A stretch of DNA of 64,000 bases from an uncultured Actinomycetes bacterium. GTDB lineage: Bacteria > Actinomycetota > Acidimicrobiia > Acidimicrobiales > RAAP-2. The stretch covers positions 372,001 through 436,000 of the forward strand of contig CAIYAP010000002.1 in the NCBI GenBank assembly GCA_903924205.1, given 5' to 3'. This document shows, one piece after another, positions 49,333-58,557 of this stretch (position 1 is the first letter of the stretch; every line of letters starts with the position of its first letter). The position numbers were made by a program, and so were the translations under genes. The notes below the pieces were generated by a model, which made no database searches, was not told the DNA's origin, and saw nothing but the letters and a program-made list of their open reading frames with translations.

Positions 49333-50471
49333 GGCTGCACGCAGGCACCAGTGGCCACCGGCGTGCGCGTCGTCACCGTCGAGAGATCGGCGGTGATCTG
49401 CGCCATGGTGATGGCGTAGGCGGTATTGGCCTGCACGGTGGAGCGAGAGAACACCATCGCGACCACCATGGGTCGACCATTGACGCTCTCAAAGACGGGA
49501 CTTCCCGAATTGCCGGGCTGCACGGCGGCGGTCAAGGTGACCACGTCACGGGTGACCAGTGAGTTCCCGTAGATGTCACGACCCTGCGCACTGATGGTGG
49601 GGCCAATGGCGGCAGGCGTCACCGTCAGGGCACCATTTTGCGGGAAGCCCACCACGGCTGCCGTACTGCCAAGAGTCGCTGGTCCACGAGCGGGGATGGT
49701 GGCTGAGGGTCCCAGAAGAAGCGCAATGTCGTGTGCGGCGTTGATGTACACCACGGTGGCGGGCGCGCCATTGACGGTCACCTGGCGAGCACCCGCTACG
49801 ACGTGTGCGTTGGTTGCCCATTCACCGTGAGCCCACACCCACGCCGACCCTTCGCGCGTCTGACCACAGCTGTCGGTCGAGATGACCTTGGCCACGGAGG
49901 TCGCCACGTTGATGACCGGCGCGGTGGTCGGCAACACGGCGTGCACCAGCGGAGCAGTCACGGACGCAAACACCGTCGGAAAGTTCGACGTGTCGAGCAG
50001 GTGGGTGAACTTTTCCGTCAAAGACGGCACGGGGGGCAATGCGGCGTCGAGTGAGGTAATGATCGCGGAGCGGTTGATGGCACCCGCCACCGGTAACCAC
50101 GCGGCTTGCACGATGACACCGGCAACCAACCAGCAGATGGCGAGAGACTGCGCCACGGCAATGACGGCACCGGCCGTGGCATCGACGGAACTGAGGTGCA
50201 ATCGACGCATCGAGCGATTACCCACCGTACCGATGGCTCGACCAATGACCGCACCGGCGATCGTCGAAAAGATGACCACACCTATTCCCACTAAGGCTCG
50301 CCACGAGAATCCGGGTAAGGAACGCACCACGTAGGGCGACACCCAGAGGCCCGCCACGAACCCCGACACGGCGCCGATGGCATTACCAATTTGGCGCAGG
50401 GCACCCGTAGAACGACCACGCAGGGCGGCGGCTAACACGGACAGCGCGATGATTCCATCAATCCAACTCAC
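49329..50471 (-). CDS. MarP-type membrane serine protease (CvpA + trypsin domains)
   Basis: 380 aa. Four helices form an N-terminal CvpA domain (residues 1-140), followed by an extracytoplasmic chymotrypsin-like domain. The triad is His223 (NAHVVAG), Asp248 (AHDIAL) and Ser322 (GNSGSPV). Cysteines near residues 200 and 378 could form the disulfide known in Mycobacterium MarP, which is needed for acid and oxidative stress resistance. GTG at 50471 has TACCCT (50483-50478) 6 nt upstream. It is divergent from a lipoprotein gene. Confidence 0.88.
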   Translation of the reverse strand: MSWIDGIIALSVLAAALRGRSTGALRQIGNAIGAVSGFVAGLWVSPYVVRSLPGFSWRALVGIGVVIFSTIAGAVIGRAIGTVGNRSMRRLHLSSVDATAGAVIAVAQSLAICWLVAGVIVQAAWLPVAGAINRSAIITSLDAALPPVPSLTEKFTHLLDTSNFPTVFASVTAPLVHAVLPTTAPVINVATSVAKVISTDSCGQTREGSAWVWAHGEWATNAHVVAGARQVTVNGAPATVVYINAAHDIALLLGPSATIPARGPATLGSTAAVVGFPQNGALTVTPAAIGPTISAQGRDIYGNSLVTRDVVTLTAAVQPGNSGSPVFESVNGRPMVVAMVFSRSTVQANTAYAITMAQITADLSTVTTRTPVATGACVQP

Positions 50472-50522
50472 CTCCGCAGGGTAGACCCGTGGCGAGGGGG
50501 CTGGCTAGTTAGATTGGCAGAC

Positions 50523-51599
50523 GTGTCTTCTTCTGGTCGCGTGATCGTCTCTATCGCTCTGGCGGGACTACTGCTCAGCGCCTGCGGACGCAACTCGTCC
50601 ACCCCCGCGGCCGTCAGTGGACTGAGCGTGATCGGCACTCCCTCGCTCAATATTTCGGTGCCACTCACCACCGTGGGTTGCACCACCACGGATTACTGCC
50701 TCGCCGTCGGCACCACCACGCTGGAAAGTGGCGCCACCTCGGCCGCTCAGGTCATCGGCCCCACGGGCGGCTGGCACAGCATCACCATCGCCCCCATTTC
50801 GGCTGGCAGCGTGTCACGCATTGCCTGTGGCGCCCACACCTGTCTCATCTACGGTCGCAACGCCACTGGCCCCCTTCTCTTTACGTGGAGCGTGGGCGAT
50901 GCGGGCACGACCGCAGTGCCCCTGCCGGACACCTTTCTCGGCCTCGCCGATCTCACCTGTTCCGCCAGCACCACTCTCGACATCTGCACCGCCGTGAGTG
51001 ATAGTGAGCCTCCGGCGTTCGCGGTGAGCCAGAACCTTGGTCGCACCTGGACCCCTCTCACCCTCTTGTCACAGTGGCTCACCACCACCGCGGCACAGGT
51101 GGTGGACGCTCGCTGCAGCACCGCGAGTTGCGCAACGGTCGGTTCCGTTCCTACAGGGCTCAGTTACTACCAATTGTCTCCCTCGCGGTCATCGGTGACC
51201 ACGTCCACGCTGAACTCCCCCACCTCGTCACTCCCGACTAGGTCGACCTCAACAACTTCTTCCTTGCCGAAGAAGACCTTCGTCGCCACGTGGTGCGACA
51301 GCCTGTCACCGGTCAGTTGCACGTTCGTCGTTCGAGGGAGCCCGTCATCGACCGCCGCTCTCTCCATTAGTCACGGGAAGAAACATCAGGTGGTCGTTCC
51401 CGCCGGCAGCACTATTGCCTGCGCGGCCCACACCGGCTGCGCGGCGCTCACCGCGTCTGGTCAGATTGCCGCTGCCAACTGGCAACACACACTTCACGTC
51501 ACGCAGACCTACGTTCCCGACCGTTTCGTGTCGGTGGCATGTGGTCGATCGCGTTGCGCGGCCGTCTCGGCCACGACCGCGACGTATTTCCGTCCCTAG
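50523..51599 (+). CDS. Probable lipoprotein, beta-propeller-like
   Basis: 358 aa. The N-terminus ends in a lipobox (LAGLLLSAC) with the Cys at about residue 20. The mature part is Ser/Thr rich with repeated Cys pairs (CTTTDYCLAVG, CGAHTCLIYG, CSASTTLDIC, CSTASCATVG, CGRSRCAAV). That spacing repeats about every 45-50 residues, as in propeller proteins that read signals on the cell surface. Function unknown. The GTG at 50523 has TAGATT (50510-50515) 7 nt upstream. Stop overlaps the convergent aldehyde dehydrogenase by 4 nt. Confidence 0.7.
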   Translation: MSSSGRVIVSIALAGLLLSACGRNSSTPAAVSGLSVIGTPSLNISVPLTTVGCTTTDYCLAVGTTTLESGATSAAQVIGPTGGWHSITIAPISAGSVSRIACGAHTCLIYGRNATGPLLFTWSVGDAGTTAVPLPDTFLGLADLTCSASTTLDICTAVSDSEPPAFAVSQNLGRTWTPLTLLSQWLTTTAAQVVDARCSTASCATVGSVPTGLSYYQLSPSRSSVTTSTLNSPTSSLPTRSTSTTSSLPKKTFVATWCDSLSPVSCTFVVRGSPSSTAALSISHGKKHQVVVPAGSTIACAAHTGCAALTASGQIAAANWQHTLHVTQTYVPDRFVSVACGRSRCAAVSATTATYFRP

Positions 51600-53344
51600 C
51601 TGTTTCTCAGCGTCGTCCAGATCAGGCCCGGTACCTTCAGCCACGACGGTGCCACCTCGAAGCGCAGCAAGGCTCGCATAATGGGCGCGCCGTTCTTCAC
51701 GGTCGCGAACCATGCCGGCGCCATGGCCGGGCGGAAGGGTCCACGCACCACAGACTTTTGCGGACGAGCAAACATGAACGCATTACCGACAAAACCGCTA
51801 CCCGATTGAATGTCCGTGATGGGGTGACCCGGGTACGCGCCCCACACCGTGGTCGAGAACGCGAAACTCAGGCCGTGCCAGAGGTTGAGGCCAATGGAGC
51901 CGTAGCGAAGGTCGGCGATGGCTTGTTCAATCACCGGTCCGACCAAGGGGTCGGTCACTTCGTTCGGGTGGGCGATCAAGGTCATGGACAAAGTGCCCCA
52001 CACGACGTCATTGCAGAACTCCACCGCCTTCTCGACGAAGTCCACGCAGTCCACGGCGTGAAGGGATGTCTCGGAGGTCAACGAACAGAATGCCTCGACG
52101 TTGAAGGCCATCTGCGCCGCGTCCGATGACGGCACGTCGCGAAGAATGGTCCACGGCAGTTTGCCGTCGCCGCTCGCCCCCATCTGATGCGCGTCGGGAT
52201 AGGCAGCCATGAACGAGGCGTGTCGTTCGGTAGCACCGGGGTAATAGGCCTTGCGGGTCGCCAGTGACGCCAACACGGTTTCAAGTTCGTTGAGGAATGC
52301 CTCGCGCTGCGGCCATGACGCGGAGGTCACGATGACGCGCGGCGTCAAACAGTTGAAGCCGGCATTGTTCGTCAACATGGTGGCGACGTGACGAGCCTGA
52401 AAAGCGATGTCCTTCGCCGACCAGTTACCCGGAACGATCACGACGGGCGAGACGTTACCGAGCTCGCAGCTGACCGGCTTCGTCATGACGGGGTCATTCG
52501 CCGCCTTACGACGTGCACCCTCCTCGCCCACGCCAAACACGATGGCGTCGTGGGTCTTGTCCGAGCCGGTGACGTGAATGTCGTCTACGCCCTCGTGAGC
52601 GGTGAGGTACGCACCGACGGCAGCACCACCCGAGACGATGGTGAGAAATCCCGGCTCAATGAGCGCGCGCATGGCTGTGGTCCAGGCGGGGACGAGATAG
52701 TCATTCACCGGGTTCGCCTTGAGCACCACGACCTTGCCCTCTTCGAACATCTTGGTCAACACGTCACGAGGTCCGAGTGAAGCGACGTTGCCCGCGCCGA
52801 GCACCAACGACACGCCCGCGTGAGCCGCGGGGTCGCGATAGACGGCGGCCTGCGTCTCGGTGATCTCAGCCTCAGTGACGCCGGGCTCCATCCACACTTC
52901 CGCGCTAATACCGGAATAGAGAACCTTATCCATGGCCGAGGCCGGCAACACCTGCACGGCGAGACGATTGCCGGGCACGTGACGAATCGGACCTGGGAAA
53001 TGGGGGCGACCCGATCGAGCGATGTCCTCGAGGCTGGTGGCGAAGGCTGAGGCCATCCGCACGAAGGTGCCGATACCGCTGAACAGCTCTTCCCCCCCTT
53101 CGGTGGACTCGGGGTCAAGTCCCTTAGCGCGACACGCCGCGGCGTTCCACTCGTCGGCGACGGCGTAGGTATCGGCGATGACCTGACGCAGGAGAGCGAC
53201 GCGCTGACTCGCACTCGTCGCGGCCCAGCGCTCGGCGTTGGCCTGCACCGTGGCGACGGCGAGGTCGAGGTCGCTCGTGTGGAGAGCGACGTGGTCCTGA
53301 TTTCCTGATGTCGGTGCCGCGGCGCCTCGTGACGTAATGGTCAT
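51596..53344 (-). CDS. Aldehyde dehydrogenase superfamily protein, long form
   Basis: 582 aa, longer than the usual 450-500. The catalytic Cys is in NNAGFNCLTPRVIV and the general-base region in CELGNVSPVVIV. The cofactor domain includes VVVLKANPVNDYLV and DIHVTGSDKTHDAI. The extra residues are at the N-terminus and in a C-terminal tail (RGPFRPAMAPAWFATVKNG and on) that may contact membrane or a partner. It is not a standard succinate-semialdehyde dehydrogenase, so a link with the aminotransferase 2 kb away is only possible. AAGGGGG precedes the ATG. Confidence 0.8.
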   Translation of the reverse strand: MTITSRGAAAPTSGNQDHVALHTSDLDLAVATVQANAERWAATSASQRVALLRQVIADTYAVADEWNAAACRAKGLDPESTEGGEELFSGIGTFVRMASAFATSLEDIARSGRPHFPGPIRHVPGNRLAVQVLPASAMDKVLYSGISAEVWMEPGVTEAEITETQAAVYRDPAAHAGVSLVLGAGNVASLGPRDVLTKMFEEGKVVVLKANPVNDYLVPAWTTAMRALIEPGFLTIVSGGAAVGAYLTAHEGVDDIHVTGSDKTHDAIVFGVGEEGARRKAANDPVMTKPVSCELGNVSPVVIVPGNWSAKDIAFQARHVATMLTNNAGFNCLTPRVIVTSASWPQREAFLNELETVLASLATRKAYYPGATERHASFMAAYPDAHQMGASGDGKLPWTILRDVPSSDAAQMAFNVEAFCSLTSETSLHAVDCVDFVEKAVEFCNDVVWGTLSMTLIAHPNEVTDPLVGPVIEQAIADLRYGSIGLNLWHGLSFAFSTTVWGAYPGHPITDIQSGSGFVGNAFMFARPQKSVVRGPFRPAMAPAWFATVKNGAPIMRALLRFEVAPSWLKVPGLIWTTLRNS

Positions 53345-53368
53345 GCCATCCCCCTTGATGTCACTTTC

Positions 53369-53378
53369 ACGCTACCGT
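53369..53378. promoter_or_regulatory. Overlapping divergent -10 boxes
   Basis: TAGCGT on the minus strand (53374-53369) faces the aldehyde dehydrogenase, and TACCGT on the plus strand (53373-53378) faces the DUF2510 gene. They share the self-complementary TA at 53373-53374, so only one polymerase could open this site at a time. Confidence 0.4.
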
Positions 53379-53385
53379 CAACAAG

Positions 53386-53988
53386 GTGACTGATGAAGCC
53401 CCGCCGCACGGTTGGTACGTTGACCCCGCCGGGTCGGCGGGCTGGCGTGTCTGGAACGGTCGCGAGTGGACGTCGGTGACCCGACCATTCGCAGCCCCCG
53501 CAAGCCTCAACCTCGATGAGGTACGCATCGCGAGACGAGCCCTCTGGGGAGCCTCGCCGCTACTCGCCCTCGGACTTCCCCTCACCTCCGTCGGGATCTC
53601 GCAGTCGCGCCACCTCGGCAGCTGGCGTTCGCCGCAGGCTGCGGCCGTCGCGCTGGCCGTCGGTAGCCTCTTTGTGCTCATCGCCAGCCTCCTGATCACC
53701 GACGCCCGTGGTCCACGGCCCCTCATCGCCCTCGTGAGTTGGATTCGCCAGTGCGGGCGCGAGGAAAACTGGTCGCGGCCCCAACAACGGGCGAATCGCT
53801 GGTTCCTCATCTTCCTGACCTACTTCTGGGTTATTGCCCTAGAGGGGCCAATCGGCAGTGCGACTCAGCAGAACGCCATGAGGCTGGCGTCGTGGGCGCT
53901 GCCCAGCGTCATCGCGGTCGCGTGGTGCGTGGCGACCTGGCGTCACTACCGGCGCACGATGGACAAGCTGCCTCTCGCGCGCCTCTAA
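53386..53988 (+). CDS. DUF2510 membrane protein
   Basis: 200 aa. The N-terminal DUF2510 motif reads HGWYVDPAGSAGWRVWNGREWTS, a small domain with conserved Trp residues found almost only in actinobacteria. About four membrane helices follow (LLALGLPLTSVGI, AAAVALAVGSLFVLIASLLI and two more). No function is known. GTG at 53386 has TACCGT (53373-53378) 7 nt upstream, in an overlap with the opposite promoter. Confidence 0.75.
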   Translation: MTDEAPPHGWYVDPAGSAGWRVWNGREWTSVTRPFAAPASLNLDEVRIARRALWGASPLLALGLPLTSVGISQSRHLGSWRSPQAAAVALAVGSLFVLIASLLITDARGPRPLIALVSWIRQCGREENWSRPQQRANRWFLIFLTYFWVIALEGPIGSATQQNAMRLASWALPSVIAVAWCVATWRHYRRTMDKLPLARL

Positions 53989-54046
53989 TCTGCTCCTAGC
54001 GGATTGCTCCGGCAGTCCGATGATCAATACCCCAAGGAGAACAGTC

Positions 54047-54613
54047 ATGGCATACGAAGAGTGGGGCCCGCTCGGCAGGCTCGTTGGTACCTGGGAGTCA
54101 GGCTTTACCGGCCTCGACGTCTCGTACCACAACGAAAAGGGCAAAGTCGCCGAAACGATCTTCCGTGAGAAGGTCATCATGAAGCCCTTCGGCCCCGTCG
54201 ACAACGGCGAGCAGAGCCTCTACGGCCTCGACTACCGCATGAGCGGTTACCGCGAGGGCGAAGACAACCCCTTTCACACCGAGGTCGGTTACTGGTTGTG
54301 GGACGCCAAGGAGAACCAAGTTCTCAAGTGCTTCATCATCCCGCGCGGATCGAACATCCTCGCCGGTGGCACCGCCTCGGCCGACGCGACGAGCTACACG
54401 CTGACCAGCGAGCTCGGCTCGAACACCTACGGCATCACCTCGAACCTGTACCTGGACCGCATCGCCAAGTGCACCAAGTTCGACGTGACCATCACCGTCG
54501 AGGGCGACACCTTCTCCTACGACGAGACCAGCGTTATCGAGCACGCCAAGAGCGACGTGGTGATTCTTCACACCGACCGCAACACCTTGACGCGCACGAG
54601 CTGGGAGGCCTAA
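54047..54613 (+). CDS. Nitrobindin/FABP-like beta-barrel protein
   Basis: 188 aa. The opening LGRLVGTWESGFTG matches the GxW motif of nitrobindin-like ten-strand barrels. The body alternates short strands (TEVGYWLWDAKENQVLKC, KFDVTITVEGDTFSYDETSV) without helices or signal. Some relatives bind heme or fatty acids; the usual heme-ligand His near the C-terminus is not evident. AAGGAG precedes the ATG. It lies 4 nt before an acyl-CoA dehydrogenase gene and is probably co-transcribed, which favours a role with acyl-CoA or lipid. Confidence 0.65.
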   Translation: MAYEEWGPLGRLVGTWESGFTGLDVSYHNEKGKVAETIFREKVIMKPFGPVDNGEQSLYGLDYRMSGYREGEDNPFHTEVGYWLWDAKENQVLKCFIIPRGSNILAGGTASADATSYTLTSELGSNTYGITSNLYLDRIAKCTKFDVTITVEGDTFSYDETSVIEHAKSDVVILHTDRNTLTRTSWEA

Positions 54614-54617
54614 GGCC

Positions 54618-55826
54618 ATGTACGGCTGGTCCGATACGCATCTCGCCATTCAAGAAGTGATGCGTCGGTTCGTCGACGACGAGATTCGTCCGCATTTGGA
54701 CGATATCGAGCACAACGGCGTTCCGCCCTACGACATCTTGCGAAAGATGTATCAGGTGTTCGGACTCAAGGAGATGGCGAAGGAAAACTTCCAGCGCCAA
54801 CTTCAGCGCAAAATCAGTGGTGAGGAAGCCCCGGCGAAGCGAACGAGCGACCCGGCCGCCCAACTCATCAGCACTATCGAGCTGTGCCGCGTGAGCCCCG
54901 GTCTCGTCACCTCACTTGGGGTGTCGACCGGGCTCGCGGCCGGCACGATCAACAAGCTGGGCACCCCCGCTCAGATGGAACGCTGGGGTCTCGACCTGCT
55001 CACCCTCGACAAGGTCGGGGCGTGGGCCATCACCGAGCCTGACTCAGGTTCGGATGCCCTCGGAGGTATGACCACCACCGCACGCCGCGATGGTGAGGAA
55101 TACATCATCAACGGCTCGAAGACCTGGATTACCAACGGACCATACGCCGACACCATTGTGCTGTACGCCAAGTTGGATGATGGTTCGGGCGACGACATTC
55201 GTAACCGCAAGGTGCTGACCTTTGTTCTCGACGCCGGCATGCCCGGCCTCGAGCAGTCCAAGCCCATGCGCAAGATGGGTCAGCACGCCTCACCCACCGG
55301 CACCTTGTACCTCAGCGATGTTCGCGTCGGTAAGGACCGTTTGCTCGGTGAGACCGAGAACCCTCAAGGTGGCGGTCGGGCCAGCGCCAAGGACAACTTC
55401 GTGTCCGAGCGTGCGGGCGTGGCGGCCATGAGCCTCGGCGTGATCGAGGAGTGCCTCAAGCTCTCGATTGAGTACGCCAAGACCCGCCGTCTGTGGAACA
55501 AGCCCATCAGTGAGTACCAGCTCATTCAGCTAAAGCTCGCGAACATGGAAGTCGCCCGCGTCAACGTGCAGAACATGGTTTTCCAGTTCATTGAACGTCA
55601 AGGTGAAGGTGCGCCGACCAGTTTCGCCGAAGCATCCGCGATGAAGCTGTACAGCGCGCAAGTGGCCTGCCAGGTTGCCGACGAGGCGATTCAGCTCTTC
55701 GGTGGCAACGGTTACGTCTCGGAGTATCGCGTCGAGCAGCTGTCGCGCGACGCGCGCGTGCTGCGTATCTACGCCGGTACTGACGAGATGCAGGTGGTCG
55801 CGATCGCCAAGGACTTGCTCAAGTAG
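54618..55826 (+). CDS. Acyl-CoA dehydrogenase with LCAD/IVD-type base position
   Basis: 402 aa flavoprotein, alpha,beta-desaturation of an acyl-CoA. Domains: N-terminal helices to residue 110, a beta domain with AWAITEPDSGSDALGGM and FVLDAGMPG, and C-terminal helices with QLFGGNGYVSEYRVEQLSRD. The usual catalytic Glu of short/medium-chain enzymes is Ala386 (IYAGTDEMQ). Glu264 in SERAGVAAM lies where long-chain and isovaleryl enzymes place their base. It is too short for methylsuccinyl-CoA dehydrogenase (about 550 aa), so it does not fill that gap of the pathway. Confidence 0.88.
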   Translation: MYGWSDTHLAIQEVMRRFVDDEIRPHLDDIEHNGVPPYDILRKMYQVFGLKEMAKENFQRQLQRKISGEEAPAKRTSDPAAQLISTIELCRVSPGLVTSLGVSTGLAAGTINKLGTPAQMERWGLDLLTLDKVGAWAITEPDSGSDALGGMTTTARRDGEEYIINGSKTWITNGPYADTIVLYAKLDDGSGDDIRNRKVLTFVLDAGMPGLEQSKPMRKMGQHASPTGTLYLSDVRVGKDRLLGETENPQGGGRASAKDNFVSERAGVAAMSLGVIEECLKLSIEYAKTRRLWNKPISEYQLIQLKLANMEVARVNVQNMVFQFIERQGEGAPTSFAEASAMKLYSAQVACQVADEAIQLFGGNGYVSEYRVEQLSRDARVLRIYAGTDEMQVVAIAKDLLK

Positions 55827-55882
55827 CGAGCGTCGTGTCGTGCCGCCGTGTACGGACGTGACATTCCCATTACTTTGTCGCT

Positions 55883-58498
55883 GTGCGTCGCGTTCTCTTA
55901 ATCGTCGGGGTGTTCTGCGCCTCGTTGACCGTGGCCACCGTGAGCCACGCCACGCCGCGACCTTCCGCCAGTGGCGCCTGTCCGGTCAGTAGCGAACTGT
56001 CAAACACCGCGGAATACCCGTGGATGTCAGCGGCATATCAAGCTCGATTTACTCCGGCACAACTCGCCACTCAAGTACTCACGTGCGAATTCAAGTTTCA
56101 CCCCGCCACGGCCCTCACGGCGGAAGTGGCTCTCTCCACGTTGCGCTACGTGCCGGGTTCTTTTCAGAATCAAAACGATTGGTTCGGTAACGGACGCTCG
56201 TCATACAGCTATATCACCGACTTTCCCCAGTTCGGCATTCCCCCCCTCACCTTGGAAGACGGTCCCGTGGGGGTTATCTACCAAACTCCCAGTGGTGTCG
56301 GTAACCCGACTTTATTGCCCAGCCAGTTAACGCTGGCCGCAACAATGGACCCCGCGCTGGCCCAGCGCTACGGCCAGGTTCTCGGATCACAGGCCAACGC
56401 GATGCACTTCCAGGGCATACAGGTGCCCGACCTCAGTTTGGGTCGGATTCCGAACTGGGGGCGGCTCAATGAAACCTTTGGAGAAAATCCCACTTTGGCC
56501 GGAGTGATGGGGAGCGCGGAGGCACGCGCCGTCGCCAACAACGTCCACATCATTGTGCTGAAGCACTGGGGCGTCTACTCCCAAGAAGAAGACCGAGTGT
56601 CCATGAACTACGTCGCGTCGCTCCCCGTGGTGATGGACAACTACACCCGGGCCACCGCGATGGCCGTCGCGTCCTTGCCGCAGACCGGTGCGCATCGCAC
56701 CGTCATGATGTGCACGTACGGCACCCTGAATGGAGCGAGCGATTGCGCGGGCGCACAAATGACGTCGGCGCTGCGGGCCATTGGTTTTACGGGCATCGTT
56801 CGCAGCGATCTCGATACGGGTGTTCCGACGGGGCAAATGTGGGCCGCGGGAGTTACTTTGCTCAAGCCGCTGAACGGCATTGCCCTCGGAAAACTCTCCG
56901 CACTACCCGCTCCCGCGCTCGCGAGTCTTCGTCACGCGGCGATTTCGAACCTCTCCCTCAGTTTCGCGGCCGGACTCGTCGTCCCCGACGCCGTGAAGAA
57001 TTGGAGCGCCCCGACCGGGCTCTCCACGGGACAACAAGGCGCGGGGTCGAGTGCGGCCCGGGCGGTCGAACAAGCCGGTGCGGTACTTCTAAAGAATGCG
57101 GGTACCGGGCCGGCCACCATTCCCCTACGTCAAAGCGCCGGTCCGTTAGTCATTCTCGCGAGCAGCGACATGTCGCGAACCTGCAGTGCTCTCGCGACCA
57201 AATGGCGAACGGCCACCTGGTCGGTGACCTGCTCGGTCATTACGCCCGTCAAGACCTCGTCGAACACTTTGTGGGCGGGCGCACCCAGCGGCACCGCCGC
57301 ATCACCCGTCACACGCACCGACTCCTTCACCCCCACGGTCAGCGGCCCGTACATGATCAGCGTGTCGTGTATCGGTCGCGACAACGTCACCATGGAGGGC
57401 ACCACCCTCGCTGCGAACACGCAGCTGAATCAATTCCCCGTCGTCAGTGATACCACCGTGAACTTGTCGGCCGGCACCACGTACCACTTCAGCGGCACGT
57501 GGACGAGTGCGTCGCCCGTCGTCACCGTGCGCTCTTTAGCCACCATGATCACCCAGGAGAATGCCGCGATTTCGTCTGCGTCTCAGATTCTGGTGCTCGC
57601 GAATGACCAGGCGAAGGAGGGTGGCGACCGTCAAACTCTGTCGCTACCGAATGCGCAAGATGTCGTGATCGCCACCGCGGCCGCTCACGCACCCACGGCC
57701 GTCAGTCTCTTCACATCGGGACCCGTTCTCATGCCCTGGCTGACGTCAGTGACGGCGGTCGCGGAATTATGGAACCCGGCTCGTGATACCGCCATCGACA
57801 CCTCGGCCCTCAACCTCATCAACTCGTACAGTGCCCTGCTCTCGGGCTCAGTGCCCTTCGAAGGTCGACTGCCGGTCACCTTCCCCGCGGCAATGAGTAC
57901 GAGTCCGATGAACAACCCCGCGTTCTGGCCGGGTACCCGCAACAATGTGGATCTCACCACCAGCCCGAGCCAGGGACTATCCCTCGGCTTCGATTGGTAT
58001 CACCAGGTCAACTGGCCGGTGCTCTTTTCCTTCGGGTTCGGGCTCACCACGGTGTCCACCCACAGCACCTTCACCGGAGCATCATGTTCGCTCACGCTGT
58101 CGAGTGTGTGCCTGGTCACCACCACCGTGCTCGACGCGGCCCACGGTGTGAGTGACGCCACCGTCACGCAACCCGTCTATGTCGCCCCGCCGAGTACCAC
58201 CGGACTCACCCTGCAACTCATGGGGGTGGTCTCGGGGAGTTGTCTCACGCAGGGCGTCGCGAGTGGACTGTGCGCGGCGGGCACGACCAGTTCCGTCTCG
58301 GCAAACACCACGGCGATGGGTTTGTGGAATACCTCGAGCAACAGCTACGCCTTCACGCCGGGTTGCTACTCCTTCGTGATCGCCTCATCGGCGAGCGATG
58401 CCTATAGTCAACTGGCTCACCCCGGCGCGGGTCACGTGGTGCACCTGACCTACCCCTGGTCCCCCAGCGCCACGCCGGTTCCGGGCACCTGCCCCTAA
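55883..58498 (+). CDS. Secreted family 3 glycoside hydrolase with PA14-like insert
   Basis: 871 aa. A signal peptide ends near ATVSHA (residue 24). The N-terminal GH3 barrel has IPNWGRLNETFGENPTLAG, the Lys227-His228 pair (LKHWG) and the nucleophile Asp309 in VRSDLDTG. The second domain (from about residue 395, VEQAGAVLLKNAG) is split by a beta-rich PA14-like insert at about 425-555. A Cys-rich C-terminal tail of about 130 residues follows. Beta-glucosidase or related activity is likely; the usual second-domain acid/base is not obvious. GTG at 55883 has TACTTT (55871-55876) 6 nt upstream. Confidence 0.82.
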   Translation: MRRVLLIVGVFCASLTVATVSHATPRPSASGACPVSSELSNTAEYPWMSAAYQARFTPAQLATQVLTCEFKFHPATALTAEVALSTLRYVPGSFQNQNDWFGNGRSSYSYITDFPQFGIPPLTLEDGPVGVIYQTPSGVGNPTLLPSQLTLAATMDPALAQRYGQVLGSQANAMHFQGIQVPDLSLGRIPNWGRLNETFGENPTLAGVMGSAEARAVANNVHIIVLKHWGVYSQEEDRVSMNYVASLPVVMDNYTRATAMAVASLPQTGAHRTVMMCTYGTLNGASDCAGAQMTSALRAIGFTGIVRSDLDTGVPTGQMWAAGVTLLKPLNGIALGKLSALPAPALASLRHAAISNLSLSFAAGLVVPDAVKNWSAPTGLSTGQQGAGSSAARAVEQAGAVLLKNAGTGPATIPLRQSAGPLVILASSDMSRTCSALATKWRTATWSVTCSVITPVKTSSNTLWAGAPSGTAASPVTRTDSFTPTVSGPYMISVSCIGRDNVTMEGTTLAANTQLNQFPVVSDTTVNLSAGTTYHFSGTWTSASPVVTVRSLATMITQENAAISSASQILVLANDQAKEGGDRQTLSLPNAQDVVIATAAAHAPTAVSLFTSGPVLMPWLTSVTAVAELWNPARDTAIDTSALNLINSYSALLSGSVPFEGRLPVTFPAAMSTSPMNNPAFWPGTRNNVDLTTSPSQGLSLGFDWYHQVNWPVLFSFGFGLTTVSTHSTFTGASCSLTLSSVCLVTTTVLDAAHGVSDATVTQPVYVAPPSTTGLTLQLMGVVSGSCLTQGVASGLCAAGTTSSVSANTTAMGLWNTSSNSYAFTPGCYSFVIASSASDAYSQLAHPGAGHVVHLTYPWSPSATPVPGTCP

Positions 58499-58503
58499 CG
58501 ACG

Positions 58504-58534
58504 CTCACCCCCGGGCTTGTGGCCCGAGGGTGAG
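58504..58534. terminator. Hairpin between convergent genes
   Basis: 13-bp inverted repeat with one mismatch (58504-58516 / 58522-58534) in the 59-bp gap between the GH3 gene and the following minus-strand gene. It can serve both strands. No U-run. Confidence 0.55.
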
Positions 58535-58557
58535 GTCGCTCGCGGGATCAACGTGGC

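Noticed and set aside
54618-55826. Methylsuccinyl-CoA dehydrogenase to complete the ethylmalonyl-CoA pathway
   Set aside because: The acyl-CoA dehydrogenase is about 150 residues too short and lies 25 kb from the cluster.
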